Positions 17,550 through 26,731 of a stretch of 64,000 nucleotides of DNA are shown here, in pieces; the first letter of the stretch is position 1; each line of letters opens with the position of its first letter. Below the pieces are notes generated by a model, which ran no database searches, was not told where the DNA came from, and worked only from the letters and a program-made list of their open reading frames with translations. Source of the DNA: Rhodococcus sp. AW25M09 (lineage in GTDB: Bacteria; Actinomycetota; Actinomycetes; Mycobacteriales; Mycobacteriaceae); contig NZ_CAPS01000055.1 of assembly GCF_000333955.1 (NCBI RefSeq), positions 1 through 64,000 on the forward strand. Reading direction: 5' to 3'. The position numbers were made by a program, and so were the translations under genes.

Positions 17550-19373
17550 ATGGACACACTTCATCCGGTCCTGCGTCAGGTCACCGACCGCATCGCAGAC
17601 CGTAGCCAGTTCGATCGCACCAAGTACCTCGCCCGAATCGCAGCCGCAGGGGATCGCGGTCCCGCCCGCGGCCGCCTCGCGTGCGCCAACATCGCCCATG
17701 GCTTCGCGGCCTCCGGCAAGGCCGACAAGCAGGCACTGCGCGGCATGGTCAAGCCCAACATCGCCATCGTGTCGGCGTACAACGACATGCTTTCGGCGCA
17801 CAAGCCGTTCGAGACCTACCCCGCAGTGCTGAAGAGGTCCGTCATCGACGCCGGTGGCATCGCACAGTTCGCCGGTGGCGTGCCCGCCATGTGCGACGGC
17901 ATCACCCAGGGCCGCGACGGCATGCAGCTCTCGCTCTTCAGTCGCGACATCATCGCGATGTCGACGGCAATTGCGCTGTCTCACGACATGTTCGACGCCA
18001 CCCTGATGCTCGGCGTGTGCGACAAGATCGTTCCCGGAATGCTCATCGGCGCACTGAGTTTCGGCCATCTACCCGCGGTGTTCGTGCCCGCCGGTCCGAT
18101 GACGTCCGGACTTCCCAACGGGGAGAAGGCAAAAGCCCGACAGCTCTACGCCGAGGGCAAGGTGGGCCGGGAAGCGCTACTGGACGCCGAGGCCGCGTCG
18201 TATCACGGCAGTGGCACGTGCACGTTCTTCGGAACGGCCAATTCCAATCAGCTGCTCATGGAGGTCATGGGCCTACATCTGCCCGGCTCGTCGTTCGTCA
18301 ATCCCGGAACTGCAATGCGCGACGCGTTGACTCGTGAGGCCGCCCACGTCGTCACCGGTCTGACCTCGCTCGGCGACAATTACACCCCGGTGGGGGAGGT
18401 CGTCGACGAGAAGTCGATCGTCAACGGCTGCGTCGCACTGCTGGCCACCGGTGGTTCCACCAATCACACGATGCACCTCGTCGCCATCGCGAAGGCCGCC
18501 GGAATCACGCTGACCTGGCAGGATCTGTCGGACTTGTCGGCCGTCGTGCCACTGATGGCCAGGATCTACCCGAACGGCAAAGCCGACGTCAATCACTTCC
18601 ATGCAGCAGGTGGCCTCGGGTTCGTCATCGGTTCTCTGCTCGACGCCGGGCTGATACACGAGGACGTCACGACCATCGCAGGCAAGGGCCTCACGCGCTA
18701 CACGCAGGAACCCAAGCTCGACGGTGACGGTGTGATGTGGCAGGACGGCACTCGAATCAGCCACGACAACAGCGTGTTACGTGGAGCAACCGAGCCGTTC
18801 AGTGCTGACGGCGGACTGAAGATGCTGACCGGGCCGATCGGAAAGTGCGTCATCAAGACCTCCGCACTGGCCCCCGAACATCGGGTGGTCACCGGACCGG
18901 CACGTGTGTTCGACGACCAGGCGGACTTCCTCGAGGCATTCGACGCGGGCCTGCTCGACAGCGATTTCGTCGCCGTCCTGCGCTACCAGGGCCCACAGGC
19001 CAACGGTATGCCAGAGTTGCACAAGCTCACCCCGGCCCTCGGAATCCTGCAGGACAAAGGCCGTTCGGTCGCGCTGATCACGGACGGCCGGATGTCCGGT
19101 GCTTCCGGAAAAGTCGCTGCGGCGATCCATCTCACACCTGAGGCTGCGAGCGGTGGACCGATTGCGAAAATCCTCGACGGTGACATGATCACTCTCGATT
19201 CCGTCGGTGGCACATTGTCGATCGACGTTCCGCTCGCCGAGTTCGAGGCACGGCCGGTGACCGGTCGAGTGTTGGACGCCGACGAATGGTCCAGTACCGG
19301 ACGCGATCTGTTCTCCGGAATGCGTGCGCTCGTCGGCCCGGCCGACGAAGGCGCAATGTTCGTGATGCGCTGA
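17550..19373 (+). CDS. edd: Phosphogluconate dehydratase
   Basis: Edd converts 6-phosphogluconate to 2-keto-3-deoxy-6-phosphogluconate (KDPG), the first dedicated step of the Entner-Doudoroff pathway. It is an IlvD/Edd-family Fe-S enzyme of ~607 aa. Visible motifs are VCDKIVPGM (cluster Cys), [15 protein letters not shown] (second cluster Cys), [10 protein letters not shown] and [11 protein letters not shown]. Two in-frame ATGs lie at 17544 and 17550. I chose 17550 because CGGAG at 17539-17543 is 6 nt from it but touches the earlier one. eda follows after 30 nt, and a ROK regulator lies divergently upstream. Confidence 0.96.
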   Translation: MDTLHPVLRQVTDRIADRSQFDRTKYLARIAAAGDRGPARGRLACANIAHGFAASGKADKQALRGMVKPNIAIVSAYNDMLSAHKPFETYPAVLKRSVIDAGGIAQFAGGVPAMCDGITQGRDGMQLSLFSRDIIAMSTAIALSHDMFDATLMLGVCDKIVPGMLIGALSFGHLPAVFVPAGPMTSGLPNGEKAKARQLYAEGKVGREALLDAEAASYHGSGTCTFFGTANSNQLLMEVMGLHLPGSSFVNPGTAMRDALTREAAHVVTGLTSLGDNYTPVGEVVDEKSIVNGCVALLATGGSTNHTMHLVAIAKAAGITLTWQDLSDLSAVVPLMARIYPNGKADVNHFHAAGGLGFVIGSLLDAGLIHEDVTTIAGKGLTRYTQEPKLDGDGVMWQDGTRISHDNSVLRGATEPFSADGGLKMLTGPIGKCVIKTSALAPEHRVVTGPARVFDDQADFLEAFDAGLLDSDFVAVLRYQGPQANGMPELHKLTPALGILQDKGRSVALITDGRMSGASGKVAAAIHLTPEAASGGPIAKILDGDMITLDSVGGTLSIDVPLAEFEARPVTGRVLDADEWSSTGRDLFSGMRALVGPADEGAMFVMR

Positions 19374-19403
19374 GTCCCTGTAACTCCAGAAGAAGGTAAG
19401 AAC

Positions 19404-20021
19404 GTGACTGCATCCCTGCTCGACCGCGTACCCGTCATCCCCGTCGTCGTCATCGAGGACCTCGAGCACGCCGTGCCCATCGCCCGTGCCCTGGTGGCCG
19501 GCGGAGTACCCGTCATCGAGCTGACCCTGCGCACCCCGGTGGCGCTCGATGCCATCGAGCACATCGCGGCGGAGGTCCCCGAGATCCTGGTCGGTGCAGG
19601 CACTATCGTCACCCCCGGCCAGGCGAAACAGGCCGCCGATGCGGGTGCTCAGTTCCTGGTCTCGCCCGGTTGCACACCGTCCCTGACGAAGGCCATGCGA
19701 GACACCGGGTTACCGCATCTGCCCGGTGCTGCAACGGTGTCCGAGGTACTCGCGCTCCTCGAGGCCGGCTACACCGAGCTCAAGTTCTTTCCGGCCGAGG
19801 CGTCGGGCGGTGCGAATTTCTTGAAGTCGATCCATTCGCCGATCCCCGCCGCGCGATTCTGCCCGACGGGTGGCATCTCCACCGCAAACGCGTCGACCTA
19901 CCTGGCGCTGCCGAACGTCGGCTGCGTCGGCGGTTCGTGGCTCACTCCGGCCGCAGCTGTCGCAGCACAAGATTGGGATGCCATCGTCGCTCTTGCGGCA
20001 GCCACGGCCGAACTGGTGTGA
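19404..20021 (+). CDS. eda: KDPG/KHG aldolase
   Basis: Eda splits KDPG into pyruvate and glyceraldehyde-3-phosphate, completing the Entner-Doudoroff pathway. The 205-aa protein shows the class I aldolase residues: Glu39 and Arg43 in PVIELTLRTP, VGAGTIVTP, the SPGCTPSL loop, and the Schiff-base Lys127 in TELKFFPAE. GTG start at 19404 with AGAAGG about 8 nt upstream. Cotranscribed with edd. Together with edd it gives a complete lower ED branch; no zwf or gluconate kinase is nearby. Confidence 0.95.
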   Translation: MTASLLDRVPVIPVVVIEDLEHAVPIARALVAGGVPVIELTLRTPVALDAIEHIAAEVPEILVGAGTIVTPGQAKQAADAGAQFLVSPGCTPSLTKAMRDTGLPHLPGAATVSEVLALLEAGYTELKFFPAEASGGANFLKSIHSPIPAARFCPTGGISTANASTYLALPNVGCVGGSWLTPAAAVAAQDWDAIVALAAATAELV

Positions 20022-20105
20022 GCTGAACTCTCCGCAGATGGAACCAGATGTCACGGTGCGGCGTCCTACTAGCTGTCCGTCATCGAACCATCGGGGGAAA
20101 TCTTC

Positions 20106-20414
20106 ATGTCGTATCCGTACGAGCAGCCAGCGTCTCAGCCGTATCCAGCAGCGCAGCCCTATGCACAGGCACCCACCCTGCCGGCCTCCAATGCAGGGTG
20201 GGCCGTCGTGGCCGTCATCTTCTTCTGGCCGTTGGCCATTCCGGCGTTCAACCATGCGCTGAAGGTGCACCCGCTGTGGCTGATGGGTGATGCGCAGGGC
20301 GCGCACTATTCGTCGAATCGCGCCGGATTCTTCGGAAAGCTCTCGCTCGGAGTCTTCGCGGTGTTCATCGCGCTCTATATCGCCTTCATCGCACTGGTCA
20401 TCGCGAACTCGTGA
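20106..20414 (+). CDS. CD225/dispanin family membrane protein
   Basis: This 102-aa protein starts with a Pro/Gln/Tyr-rich tail (residues 1-30, PYEQPASQPYPAAQPYAQAP). One hydrophobic segment follows (about 34-52, AVVAVIFFWPLAIPAFNHAL) and a second near the C-terminus (about 76-100). The short loop between them and the layout match the CD225/dispanin family, which also includes eukaryotic IFITM proteins. The bacterial role is unknown. A GGGGGAAA Shine-Dalgarno precedes the ATG. It stands alone between eda and a convergent SDR gene. Confidence 0.75.
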   Translation: MSYPYEQPASQPYPAAQPYAQAPTLPASNAGWAVVAVIFFWPLAIPAFNHALKVHPLWLMGDAQGAHYSSNRAGFFGKLSLGVFAVFIALYIAFIALVIANS

Positions 20415-20425
20415 TCGGCGGCTCA

Positions 20426-20447
20426 GCGGTCACCCGCGGGTGACCGC
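20426..20447. terminator. 22-bp perfect palindrome at the convergent end of the CD225 and SDR genes
   Basis: GCGGTCACCCG is followed directly by its exact reverse complement. It covers the last codons and stop of the SDR gene and lies 12 nt after the CD225 stop. It could form a hairpin from either strand; there is no T-run. Confidence 0.4.
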
Positions 20448-21200
20448 GATGCCGCCGTCCACGTACAGCGTCGTTCCGTGCACCATCGCTGCGCTGTCGG
20501 ACACCAGGAACAGCACGCCGTCGGCGATGTTCTGCGGGGAGAGCACCTTTCCTGCCGGCGTTCCTGCTGTCATGGAGTCCAACACCGAACGAGCATCCTC
20601 GTTGCCCGGCGTCAGCGTCGCGCCGGGCGCGAGAGCGTTCACTCGAACACCACGTGGGCCGAACTCGGCGGCCCAACTGCGAACGAGCTGCTCGTCGGCG
20701 GCCTTGGTGGCGGAGTACATCGCTGCGAAGGGGCTCCCCATAGCGGCCATCCACGAACCGATGTTCACGATGACTCCGCTGCCGCGCTCGGCCATAGAGG
20801 GTGCCAGTTCGCCCACGAGCACGTGCGGAGCTCGGACGTTGACGGCAAGCATCGCGTCGAGCTGATCATCGGGAAGGTCTGCGGTGGCGGTGGCCGGATA
20901 GATGCCGGCGTTGTTGACGAGAATGTCCACGCGACCACCGAGTGCGACGTTGGCAGCCCTCGCGAAGTCGCGGATGTCCTGGTAGCTGCTGCAGAGGTCC
21001 ACCGATACGAACGTTGCCATCCCACCGTCGGCGGTGATTCGATCGACCACTGCGGCTCCACGTGCGGCGTCCCGGCCGCTGATGATCACCGACGCTCCGT
21101 GCGCGGCGAGGGTCGTTCCTATTGCCGCGCCGATTCCGCTGCTCGATCCGGTGACGACGGCGGTCCGTCCGATGAGTTGCTGTGATGTAGAAGAAGTCAT
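20430..21200 (-). CDS. SDR family oxidoreductase
   Basis: Classical short-chain dehydrogenase, 256 aa. Cofactor motif TGSSSGIGAAIG lies at about residues 17-28, followed by VNNAGIYP, the catalytic Ser in VNIGSWMAAMGS, and YSATKAADE with catalytic Tyr and Lys. SGRDAAR after the second strand suggests NADP preference. The C-terminus (VLFLVSDSAAMVHGTTLYVDGG) is typical. The substrate cannot be deduced. ATG at 21200 chosen. It is divergent from an XRE-type regulator that probably controls it, a common pairing in actinobacteria. Confidence 0.9.
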   Translation of the reverse strand: MTSSTSQQLIGRTAVVTGSSSGIGAAIGTTLAAHGASVIISGRDAARGAAVVDRITADGGMATFVSVDLCSSYQDIRDFARAANVALGGRVDILVNNAGIYPATATADLPDDQLDAMLAVNVRAPHVLVGELAPSMAERGSGVIVNIGSWMAAMGSPFAAMYSATKAADEQLVRSWAAEFGPRGVRVNALAPGATLTPGNEDARSVLDSMTAGTPAGKVLSPQNIADGVLFLVSDSAAMVHGTTLYVDGGIAVTRG

Positions 21201-21281
21201 GACGTCATGTCTATGTGTGCTGCCGCCGGCGAGCCAGGCGTCGGTCAACCTAGGTCTGTCATGACCAGGCTCGTGGTCGCC

Positions 21282-21301
21282 GATGTCGCTATGTTGACAT
21301 C
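21282..21301. promoter_or_regulatory. Leaderless promoter and inverted repeat before the XRE regulator
   Basis: GATGTC-N8-GACATC abuts the regulator ATG at 21302. The -10 box TATGTT (21290-21295) lies in its spacer and ends 6 nt before the ATG. The overlap suggests autoregulation of a leaderless transcript. Confidence 0.45.
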
Positions 21302-22138
21302 ATGAGCAATGACAGGTCGGCCCTCAGCGCCTTTTTGCGTGACCGGCGCGACCGAATCACTCCGATCGACGCCGGGTTGCGTACGTATCCCGGTGCCAGG
21401 CGGGTGCCGGGGCTGCGGCGAGAAGAGCTGGCGGTGCTGGCCGGAGTGAGTCCGGATTACTACAGCAAACTCGAGCAGGGTCGGCAGGCGAATGTGTCGC
21501 CAGAGGTACTGCGGGCAATCGCCCGGGCCTTGAAGTTGGACGAGGTGGAGTCAGCGCATCTGCTCGATCTCGCCTCCCCGGCCGGGCCCGTGAGCGATGC
21601 GCCCCAGCAGCCGAATCCGGGGCTGCTTCAGGTGATGAAGGCGCTCGATCATGTTCCGGTGATTCTGCTCGGGCGCAGCGGGGTCATCCTGGCCAGCAAC
21701 TCGCTGGTTCGATCCGTGCTGAGTCTGCCGTCGTCCGCCGGGCACTCGCTGTTCCACTACCTGTTCCGCAATCCCATCGCCCGCGAGCGAATCGTCAATT
21801 GGTCGCAGTTCGCGGCGGCCTCGGTCGCCGGGCTGCGCCGCGATCTCGCTCGTCGACCGGGGGACCCTACCCTCCAAGCATTGATCGACGAATTACGTTC
21901 GGCCGAGCCTTGTTTCGAGCAGTGGTGGAGTGGCCAGGAGGTGGGCGAATTCGCGGGTGCAACCAAGATAATTCAGCACCCGGCGGCGGGTACCCTCCAG
22001 TTCGACATCGAGATTCTGGCCTCGCCGAGCGAGCCGGATCAGAGTCTGATCGTCTACACGGTCGAGGAAGGGTCGAGTACCGCGAAAGTCCTGCCGATCC
22101 TGGCGAGCTGGGACCCGAGTTCGGCGATCACCTCGTGA
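21302..22138 (+). CDS. Helix-turn-helix regulator with MmyB-like ligand-binding domain
   Basis: This is a 278-aa XRE-type regulator. The N-terminal helix-turn-helix (about residues 10-75) contains RVPGLRREELAVLAGVSPDY followed by YSKLEQGRQ. The C-terminal PAS-like MmyB domain (about 105-270) has NPGLLQVM, VILASNSL and PEDQSLIVYTVEEGS-like strands. Such proteins usually repress a divergent dehydrogenase or reductase gene, here the SDR. The ATG at 21302 fits a leaderless transcript. The ligand is unknown. Confidence 0.88.
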   Translation: MSNDRSALSAFLRDRRDRITPIDAGLRTYPGARRVPGLRREELAVLAGVSPDYYSKLEQGRQANVSPEVLRAIARALKLDEVESAHLLDLASPAGPVSDAPQQPNPGLLQVMKALDHVPVILLGRSGVILASNSLVRSVLSLPSSAGHSLFHYLFRNPIARERIVNWSQFAAASVAGLRRDLARRPGDPTLQALIDELRSAEPCFEQWWSGQEVGEFAGATKIIQHPAAGTLQFDIEILASPSEPDQSLIVYTVEEGSSTAKVLPILASWDPSSAITS

Positions 22139-22250
22139 CCGGTGAACTCGGTCGGATCACGTGATTCTCACGCCGCTCGGGGTGCACGGAATCGACGCTG
22201 CCCGGGCACTGTCCGAGCTGGCGGTGTCCTCAAAGTAGACTCCATAGACC

Positions 22251-23330
22251 GTGAGCCTCACCCTCGGAATCGTCGGACTGCCCAATGTCGGCAAGTCCAC
22301 CCTCTTCAACGCACTGACCAACAACGATGTGCTGGCCGCGAACTATCCGTTCGCCACCATCGAGCCCAACGTCGGTGTGGTCGCGCTGCCGGATCCCCGG
22401 CTCGAGAAGTTGGCCGGGGTGTTCGGTTCGGAGAAGCTGGTGCCTGCGCTGGTGTCGTTCGTCGACATCGCCGGCATCGTCAAGGGTGCGTCCGAGGGCG
22501 CAGGCCTGGGCAACAAGTTCCTCGCCAACATTCGTGAGGCCGACGCCATCTGTCAGGTCGTGCGCGTCTTCGCCGACGACGACGTGGTGCACGTCGACGG
22601 TCGCGTCGACCCCAACGCCGATATCGAGGTCATCGAAACCGAACTCGCGATCGCCGATCTGCAGACCCTCGAGAAGGCCATCCCGCGACTCGAAAAAGAG
22701 GTGCGGATCAAGAAGGATCGCAAGCCTGCGCTCGACGCGGCATTGGCCGCGCAAGCCGTGCTGAACGAGGGCAAGACGCTGTTCTCGGCGAAGGCGAAGC
22801 TGGACTTCGAGCTGCTCGGTGAATTCCAGCTGCTCACCACCAAGCCCTTCCTGTACGTCTTCAACGCCGACGAGTCGGTGCTGACCGACGACGCGAAGAT
22901 CGGCGAGCTCGCTCGTCTGGTTGCCCCCGCCGATGCGGTGTTCCTCGACGCGAAGATCGAGTCCGAGTTGCTCGAACTCGACAAGGAATCGGCAGCCGAG
23001 CTGCTCGAATCCGTCGGACAGACCGAGCCCGGTCTCGACGCGTTGGCTCGCGCCGGCTTCCACACCCTCGGTTTGCAGACCTACCTCACCGCGGGCCCGA
23101 AAGAGGCTCGAGCGTGGACGATTTCGCAGGGTGCTACCGCGCCCCAGGCGGCAGGCGTCATTCACACCGACTTCGAGCGCGGCTTCATCAAGGCCGAAAT
23201 CGTCTCCTTCGACGACCTGATCGCCGCAGGTTCGATGGCCTCGGCCAAGGCGGCAGGCAAGGTGCGCATCGAGGGCAAGGAATACATCATGTCCGATGGC
23301 GATGTGGTGGAGTTCCGCTTCAACGTCTAG
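22251..23330 (+). CDS. ychF: Redox-regulated ATPase YchF
   Basis: YchF is a universally conserved Obg-family P-loop protein that prefers ATP and associates with ribosomes and stress responses. The 359-aa sequence has G1 [14 protein letters not shown] (residues 8-21), [11 protein letters not shown], the G3 region [12 protein letters not shown] and the altered G4 motif FNADE in place of NKxD, which explains ATP use. A coiled-coil insert (about 125-195) and a C-terminal TGS domain ([20 protein letters not shown] onward) complete it. GTG start at 22251. A TAGACT box at 22236-22241 would give a very short leader. Confidence 0.95.
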   Translation: MSLTLGIVGLPNVGKSTLFNALTNNDVLAANYPFATIEPNVGVVALPDPRLEKLAGVFGSEKLVPALVSFVDIAGIVKGASEGAGLGNKFLANIREADAICQVVRVFADDDVVHVDGRVDPNADIEVIETELAIADLQTLEKAIPRLEKEVRIKKDRKPALDAALAAQAVLNEGKTLFSAKAKLDFELLGEFQLLTTKPFLYVFNADESVLTDDAKIGELARLVAPADAVFLDAKIESELLELDKESAAELLESVGQTEPGLDALARAGFHTLGLQTYLTAGPKEARAWTISQGATAPQAAGVIHTDFERGFIKAEIVSFDDLIAAGSMASAKAAGKVRIEGKEYIMSDGDVVEFRFNV

Positions 23331-23557
23331 CCTGACGCGCGACATCACTAGGTCACCCGGGCACATCACTTGGTGGCAGCCCACTGGCAGCTCGCGGCCC
23401 CGGTAAATACTGAACTATTCCGATCGGTGCGGAACAAAACAGTCTGAATCCCGGATTTTTCACAAGTTGCTGACGATTGGTCCGATTCTCTCCCTTCCTT
23501 CGTGCAAGACTGCCTCGACAACAGCGGTCGCACAGCGCCGCGGGCAGTGGGGGTTCT

Positions 23558-24553
23558 ATGTTCGGCGTGCGGCCGGTTCTGGTGGGGATCGCAGTTCTGC
23601 TCACCTTCGTAGCGGGCGTGCCCGCCGCTGCTCAAGACATCGACACCGAAAATCCTGCACCGAGCCGGCCGGCGCGGATCGAGAACCGAATCGATACCGG
23701 CCCGACGCTGACGTTGCTGTCGGTGTACTCGCCGAGCATGGATCGGACCATCGAGGTGCAGGTTCTGACCCCCGCGGAGCGTAGAGGCCCGCGCCCGACG
23801 CTGTACATGCTCAGCGGATCCGGTGAGAACGAACCGTCGAGCAGCATCTGGCTTCGCAAGGGCAACGCGGCGGAGTTCTTCCGTGACAAGAACGTCAACG
23901 TGGTTCTCCCGCTTGCCGGTCCAGCGAGCTTCTACGCCGACTGGGAGAACGACGACCCCCGCCTCGGCCGCTACCGCTTCGAAACTTTCCTGACGCAGGA
24001 GCTTCCGCCGTTGATCGACGCGGAGTTCGAGGGCAACGGCAGTGACGGTGTGGCGGGCCTGTCGATGGGCGCACAGTCGGCGATGATGCTGGCCGCCCGG
24101 AACCCGGACAAGTACTCGGCCGTCGCGGCGTACAGCGGGTGCTTTCTGTCCGAGGGCATAGTCGGGCAAACCCTCATGCGAAGCATCGTCGCCGCCTACG
24201 GCGGCAACGCGAACAATATGCTCGGTGGGCCCCTCAACGCGGGCTGGGCCGCCCACGACCTGCTGGTGAACGCAGAAGCGCTGCGCGGAATGTCCATCTA
24301 CCTCTTTTCAGCCAGTGGCCTCCCCGGTCCGCACGAGCGGTACGAGACGCTCGAAGACCTCGACACGCTGGTGATCGGCGGGGCGATCGAAGTGGGCACC
24401 GATTTCTGCACGGGCCTGCTGCGTGACAGGCTCGTAGAGCTGAACATCCCGGCCACGTTCGATCTGGGCAGCCCGGGTACGCACTCGTGGCCGTACTGGG
24501 CCGACCAGCTTGCCAAGAGCTGGCCGACGCTGGCCGCGGGGCTCGAGCCGTGA
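23558..24553 (+). CDS. Antigen 85-like esterase/mycolyltransferase, secreted
   Basis: This is a 331-aa alpha/beta hydrolase of the esterase D/antigen 85 group. A signal peptide occupies residues ~1-28 (VLVGIAVLLTFVAGVPAAAQ), followed by LSVYSPSMDRTIEVQVLTP. The nucleophile Ser is in AGLSMGAQSA (about 169) and the catalytic His in GTHSWPYW (about 308). Ag85 proteins transfer mycolic acids onto trehalose and arabinogalactan in the envelope. The fit is good, but the acyl-transfer role here is inferred. ATG at 23558 chosen for its GGGGG ribosome site and the signal peptide. A paralogue lies at 32131. A toxin-gene remnant follows immediately. Confidence 0.88.
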   Translation: MFGVRPVLVGIAVLLTFVAGVPAAAQDIDTENPAPSRPARIENRIDTGPTLTLLSVYSPSMDRTIEVQVLTPAERRGPRPTLYMLSGSGENEPSSSIWLRKGNAAEFFRDKNVNVVLPLAGPASFYADWENDDPRLGRYRFETFLTQELPPLIDAEFEGNGSDGVAGLSMGAQSAMMLAARNPDKYSAVAAYSGCFLSEGIVGQTLMRSIVAAYGGNANNMLGGPLNAGWAAHDLLVNAEALRGMSIYLFSASGLPGPHERYETLEDLDTLVIGGAIEVGTDFCTGLLRDRLVELNIPATFDLGSPGTHSWPYWADQLAKSWPTLAAGLEP

Positions 24554-24694
24554 GCTTGGAAGCAGCTGCGTGACCGACTCGAGGGCAAATTCTCGGCTCG
24601 ACGAGGCGAGTTCCGCATCGTGTATCAGATCTACGAAGACCGAGTTGTCGTGCGAGTGATCGCAATTGCTCATCGACGGGACGTCTATCGGTAG
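24554..24694 (+). pseudogene. Remnant of a RelE/ParE-type toxin gene (C-terminal part only)
   Basis: Directly after the esterase stop, in the same frame, 46 codons read AWKQLRDRLEGKFSARRGE, then FRIVYQIYEDRVVVRVIAIA, then HRRDVYR and a stop. This is the C-terminal half of a RelE/ParE toxin (conserved LRGxLxGxxSARRGEYRIxY and HRRDxYR motifs). There is no start codon, no N-terminal half and no antitoxin gene beside it. It is therefore a decayed fragment, or a tail that was read through from the esterase before the present stop arose. Confidence 0.7.
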
Positions 24695-24771
24695 CTCCAC
24701 CGGTGAGCGTGGTCGTCTGCGGCTCACATCGATATTGGCTACGCTCCGAATCAGACGATAGGAGAACGTAG

Positions 24772-25389
24772 ATGGGTCTGCAGGAACTCGAAACGTTGGT
24801 GAACCAGACGGCCACCGCCGGTGAACCTTTCGAGCGTGGAGCCGATGAGGCGGAGCAAAGATATCTGTCCTCGCTTGCGGCCCGGTCGAGTACGAAGCTG
24901 ATCTGTGAGGTCGGGTTCAATGCCGGTTTCTCGAGTTGGGCATTTCTCGAAGCATCGCCCGATACGACCGTCGTCTCCTTCGACCTCGCCGCTTACGCCT
25001 ACAGTGATGCTGCGAAAGCCCATATCGACGAGCACTTTCCGGGCCGTCACACCCTGATCCAAGGCGATTCGCACACCACCATCGCCGCATATGCGAAGGA
25101 ACATCCGGACAAACGATTCGATGTCATCTTCGTCGACGGTGACCATTCGGTGGAGGGTGCTCGCGCGGACCTCGACGATCTGCGAGCGCTCGCCGCACCG
25201 GACACGGTCGTGATCATGGACGACATCACCCCGTGGCTCTGGTTCGGTGAAGGCCCCACTCAGGCCTGGCAGGAAGAAGTGGAAGCCGGCCGGATTCTGC
25301 ACACCAGCTACTTCCGCGACGGCGAGCCCGTCGACGAGGTGACGCCCCCTGCTGCCCGCGCCTGGGCCGAAGGACGCTACCGCTTCTGA
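24772..25389 (+). CDS. Class I SAM-dependent methyltransferase
   Basis: This is a 205-aa protein of the Methyltransf_24-like group. Motif I is CEVGFNAGFSSWAFLEASP (about residues 45-63), then VVSFDLAAYAY (motif II acid), QGDSHTTIAAY, and FDVIFVDGDHSVEGARADL with the DGDH motif typical of cephalosporin hydroxylase/methyltransferase-like enzymes. The Trp-rich C-terminal region (PWLWFGEGPTQAW) may form the substrate pocket. The substrate is unknown. Good AGGAGA ribosome site before the ATG. Single gene, ending in a very long hairpin. Confidence 0.82.
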   Translation: MGLQELETLVNQTATAGEPFERGADEAEQRYLSSLAARSSTKLICEVGFNAGFSSWAFLEASPDTTVVSFDLAAYAYSDAAKAHIDEHFPGRHTLIQGDSHTTIAAYAKEHPDKRFDVIFVDGDHSVEGARADLDDLRALAAPDTVVIMDDITPWLWFGEGPTQAWQEEVEAGRILHTSYFRDGEPVDEVTPPAARAWAEGRYRF

Positions 25390-25397
25390 CGCAACCG

Positions 25398-25461
25398 TTT
25401 GCCCACGGATTGTTCAGATGCCTACCTGTGAGGGTGGGCATCTGAACAATCTGTGGGCAAA
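25398..25461. repeat. 29-bp hairpin between convergent genes
   Basis: Arms 25398-25426 and 25433-25461 pair along all 29 positions with two G-U wobbles, around the 6-nt loop TGTGAG. It fills the gap between the methyltransferase stop and the winged-helix stop. It could end transcription from both sides, but it is far longer than needed and has no T-run. No second copy was seen in the window. Confidence 0.75.
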
Positions 25462-25464
25462 TGA

Positions 25465-26637
25465 CTACCCTTTGCCGCGCAGTCTTTTCTCCAACGGCGT
25501 CGGGAACGACGGAACCACAGCGGTACCGTCGAGCAGGGCGGTGAGGCGTTCGGACTCTGCTGCAACGGCTTTCGACACCGTCGATCCGACGTCCTCGAGC
25601 AATTCGGTGACCACCTCGCCGGATCCAGTCACCGCCCAGCCGCCGACGATGCGGCCGCCGGACCAGATGGTCGGACCGATGTTGCCGAAGGTGTCGAACA
25701 GCGGGGCCTTGTGCTCACCGAGATACCAGGCGCGGTGCTTCCATCCCATCGGTGTGGGATCGAGCGCGGGCAGCAGCATGACGCTGGTGCCAGCAGGCTT
25801 GTCGAAGGTAGTGCCGGGCAGCATGATTCCATCACCCTCGGTCAGTTCGACCGTCACGGTGTCCAGGCCGGAGACTGCCCCACGAGTCTGTGTCTTGTTC
25901 CAGCCCGTCCACCATTGCAGGTCGTCGAGAGTCGCCGGACCGAATACCTCGAGCCAGCGTCGGGCAAGTTCGGCTCGTGCCTCGGTTTCGTCGAGATAGG
26001 GAATTCCGTCCGGCCACCAGTGATCGATCGGTGCCCATGCATGCCGCCGAGAAGTCCATGCTCCCCGCGGCTCCACGCGTACCAACTTTCCTTCGGCGGC
26101 CATCATCACCAGCACCTCGGAGGTGACGTATCGCTTGACGTCGTAGACCTTGTCGGTGGTCGGCAGCAGCGCGGTCTTGAGGCCGGGGACAGTGGACGAG
26201 AGCTCGGCCCCGGTCGCCGTGCCCATCGAGCGCAGCGCCGCCTCCGTATCTTTTTCCGTTGCTGCAAGCCAGGATTCGACATCGTCGATCACCGGTTCGG
26301 TCGGTAGTGTCGAGACCTGTTTGACCAAGCGCGCCCGCATGGTGCGCGCGACCCCGAGGCTCGCTGCAGAGTGGATCATCGGAACGTCGTCGTGAGCGAC
26401 GACGAACATCGTGCGACGCATCGCCATCAGGCGGACCAGGCTTCGACGCTCGTACATCGCGTCGCGAACATCGGACAGTCCTAGTGATCGAGCGCGCGCC
26501 AGAACAGAGAGGTACACCGTCGCCGGGTCGGTGGCATGCAGTGCGAGCAATGACGACACCACCGCGTCGGTGGTCGAGGCGCGTGAGAAGTGCTGCGCGA
26601 CGAGCCGGTGTCGCCGCTGTGCATCGGTGATCTTCAC
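25465..26637 (-). CDS. Winged helix DNA-binding domain-containing protein (AlkZ-like/HTH_42)
   Basis: This 390-aa protein fits the HTH_42 (DUF1006) winged-helix family. The opening ITDAQRRHRLVAQHFSR and the stretches LLALHATDPATVYLS, RRTMFVVAHDD, GPATLDDLQWWTGW and GWAVTGSGEVV are characteristic. Some family members, such as AlkZ and YcaQ, are DNA glycosylases that unhook interstrand crosslinks; whether this one has that activity cannot be judged. I chose the GTG at 26637 rather than an ATG at 26673 because the family begins with this segment. A CACACT -10-like box also lies 6 nt upstream of the GTG. Confidence 0.82.
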   Translation of the reverse strand: MKITDAQRRHRLVAQHFSRASTTDAVVSSLLALHATDPATVYLSVLARARSLGLSDVRDAMYERRSLVRLMAMRRTMFVVAHDDVPMIHSAASLGVARTMRARLVKQVSTLPTEPVIDDVESWLAATEKDTEAALRSMGTATGAELSSTVPGLKTALLPTTDKVYDVKRYVTSEVLVMMAAEGKLVRVEPRGAWTSRRHAWAPIDHWWPDGIPYLDETEARAELARRWLEVFGPATLDDLQWWTGWNKTQTRGAVSGLDTVTVELTEGDGIMLPGTTFDKPAGTSVMLLPALDPTPMGWKHRAWYLGEHKAPLFDTFGNIGPTIWSGGRIVGGWAVTGSGEVVTELLEDVGSTVSKAVAAESERLTALLDGTAVVPSFPTPLEKRLRGKG

Positions 26638-26731
26638 CGGCTCAGTGTGACGGCTTCTGGGGCACGAAACCATGGGGAGGTTTCGGCGATAGTCCAGCGG
26701 CGGTGTACGACGGGCGGATGCCGGGTGCGGC

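Noticed and set aside
23558..25461. A genomic island or integrated element with toxin and terminal repeats
   Set aside because: No integrase, attachment-site duplication or second hairpin copy; the toxin fragment and the hairpin are independent local features.
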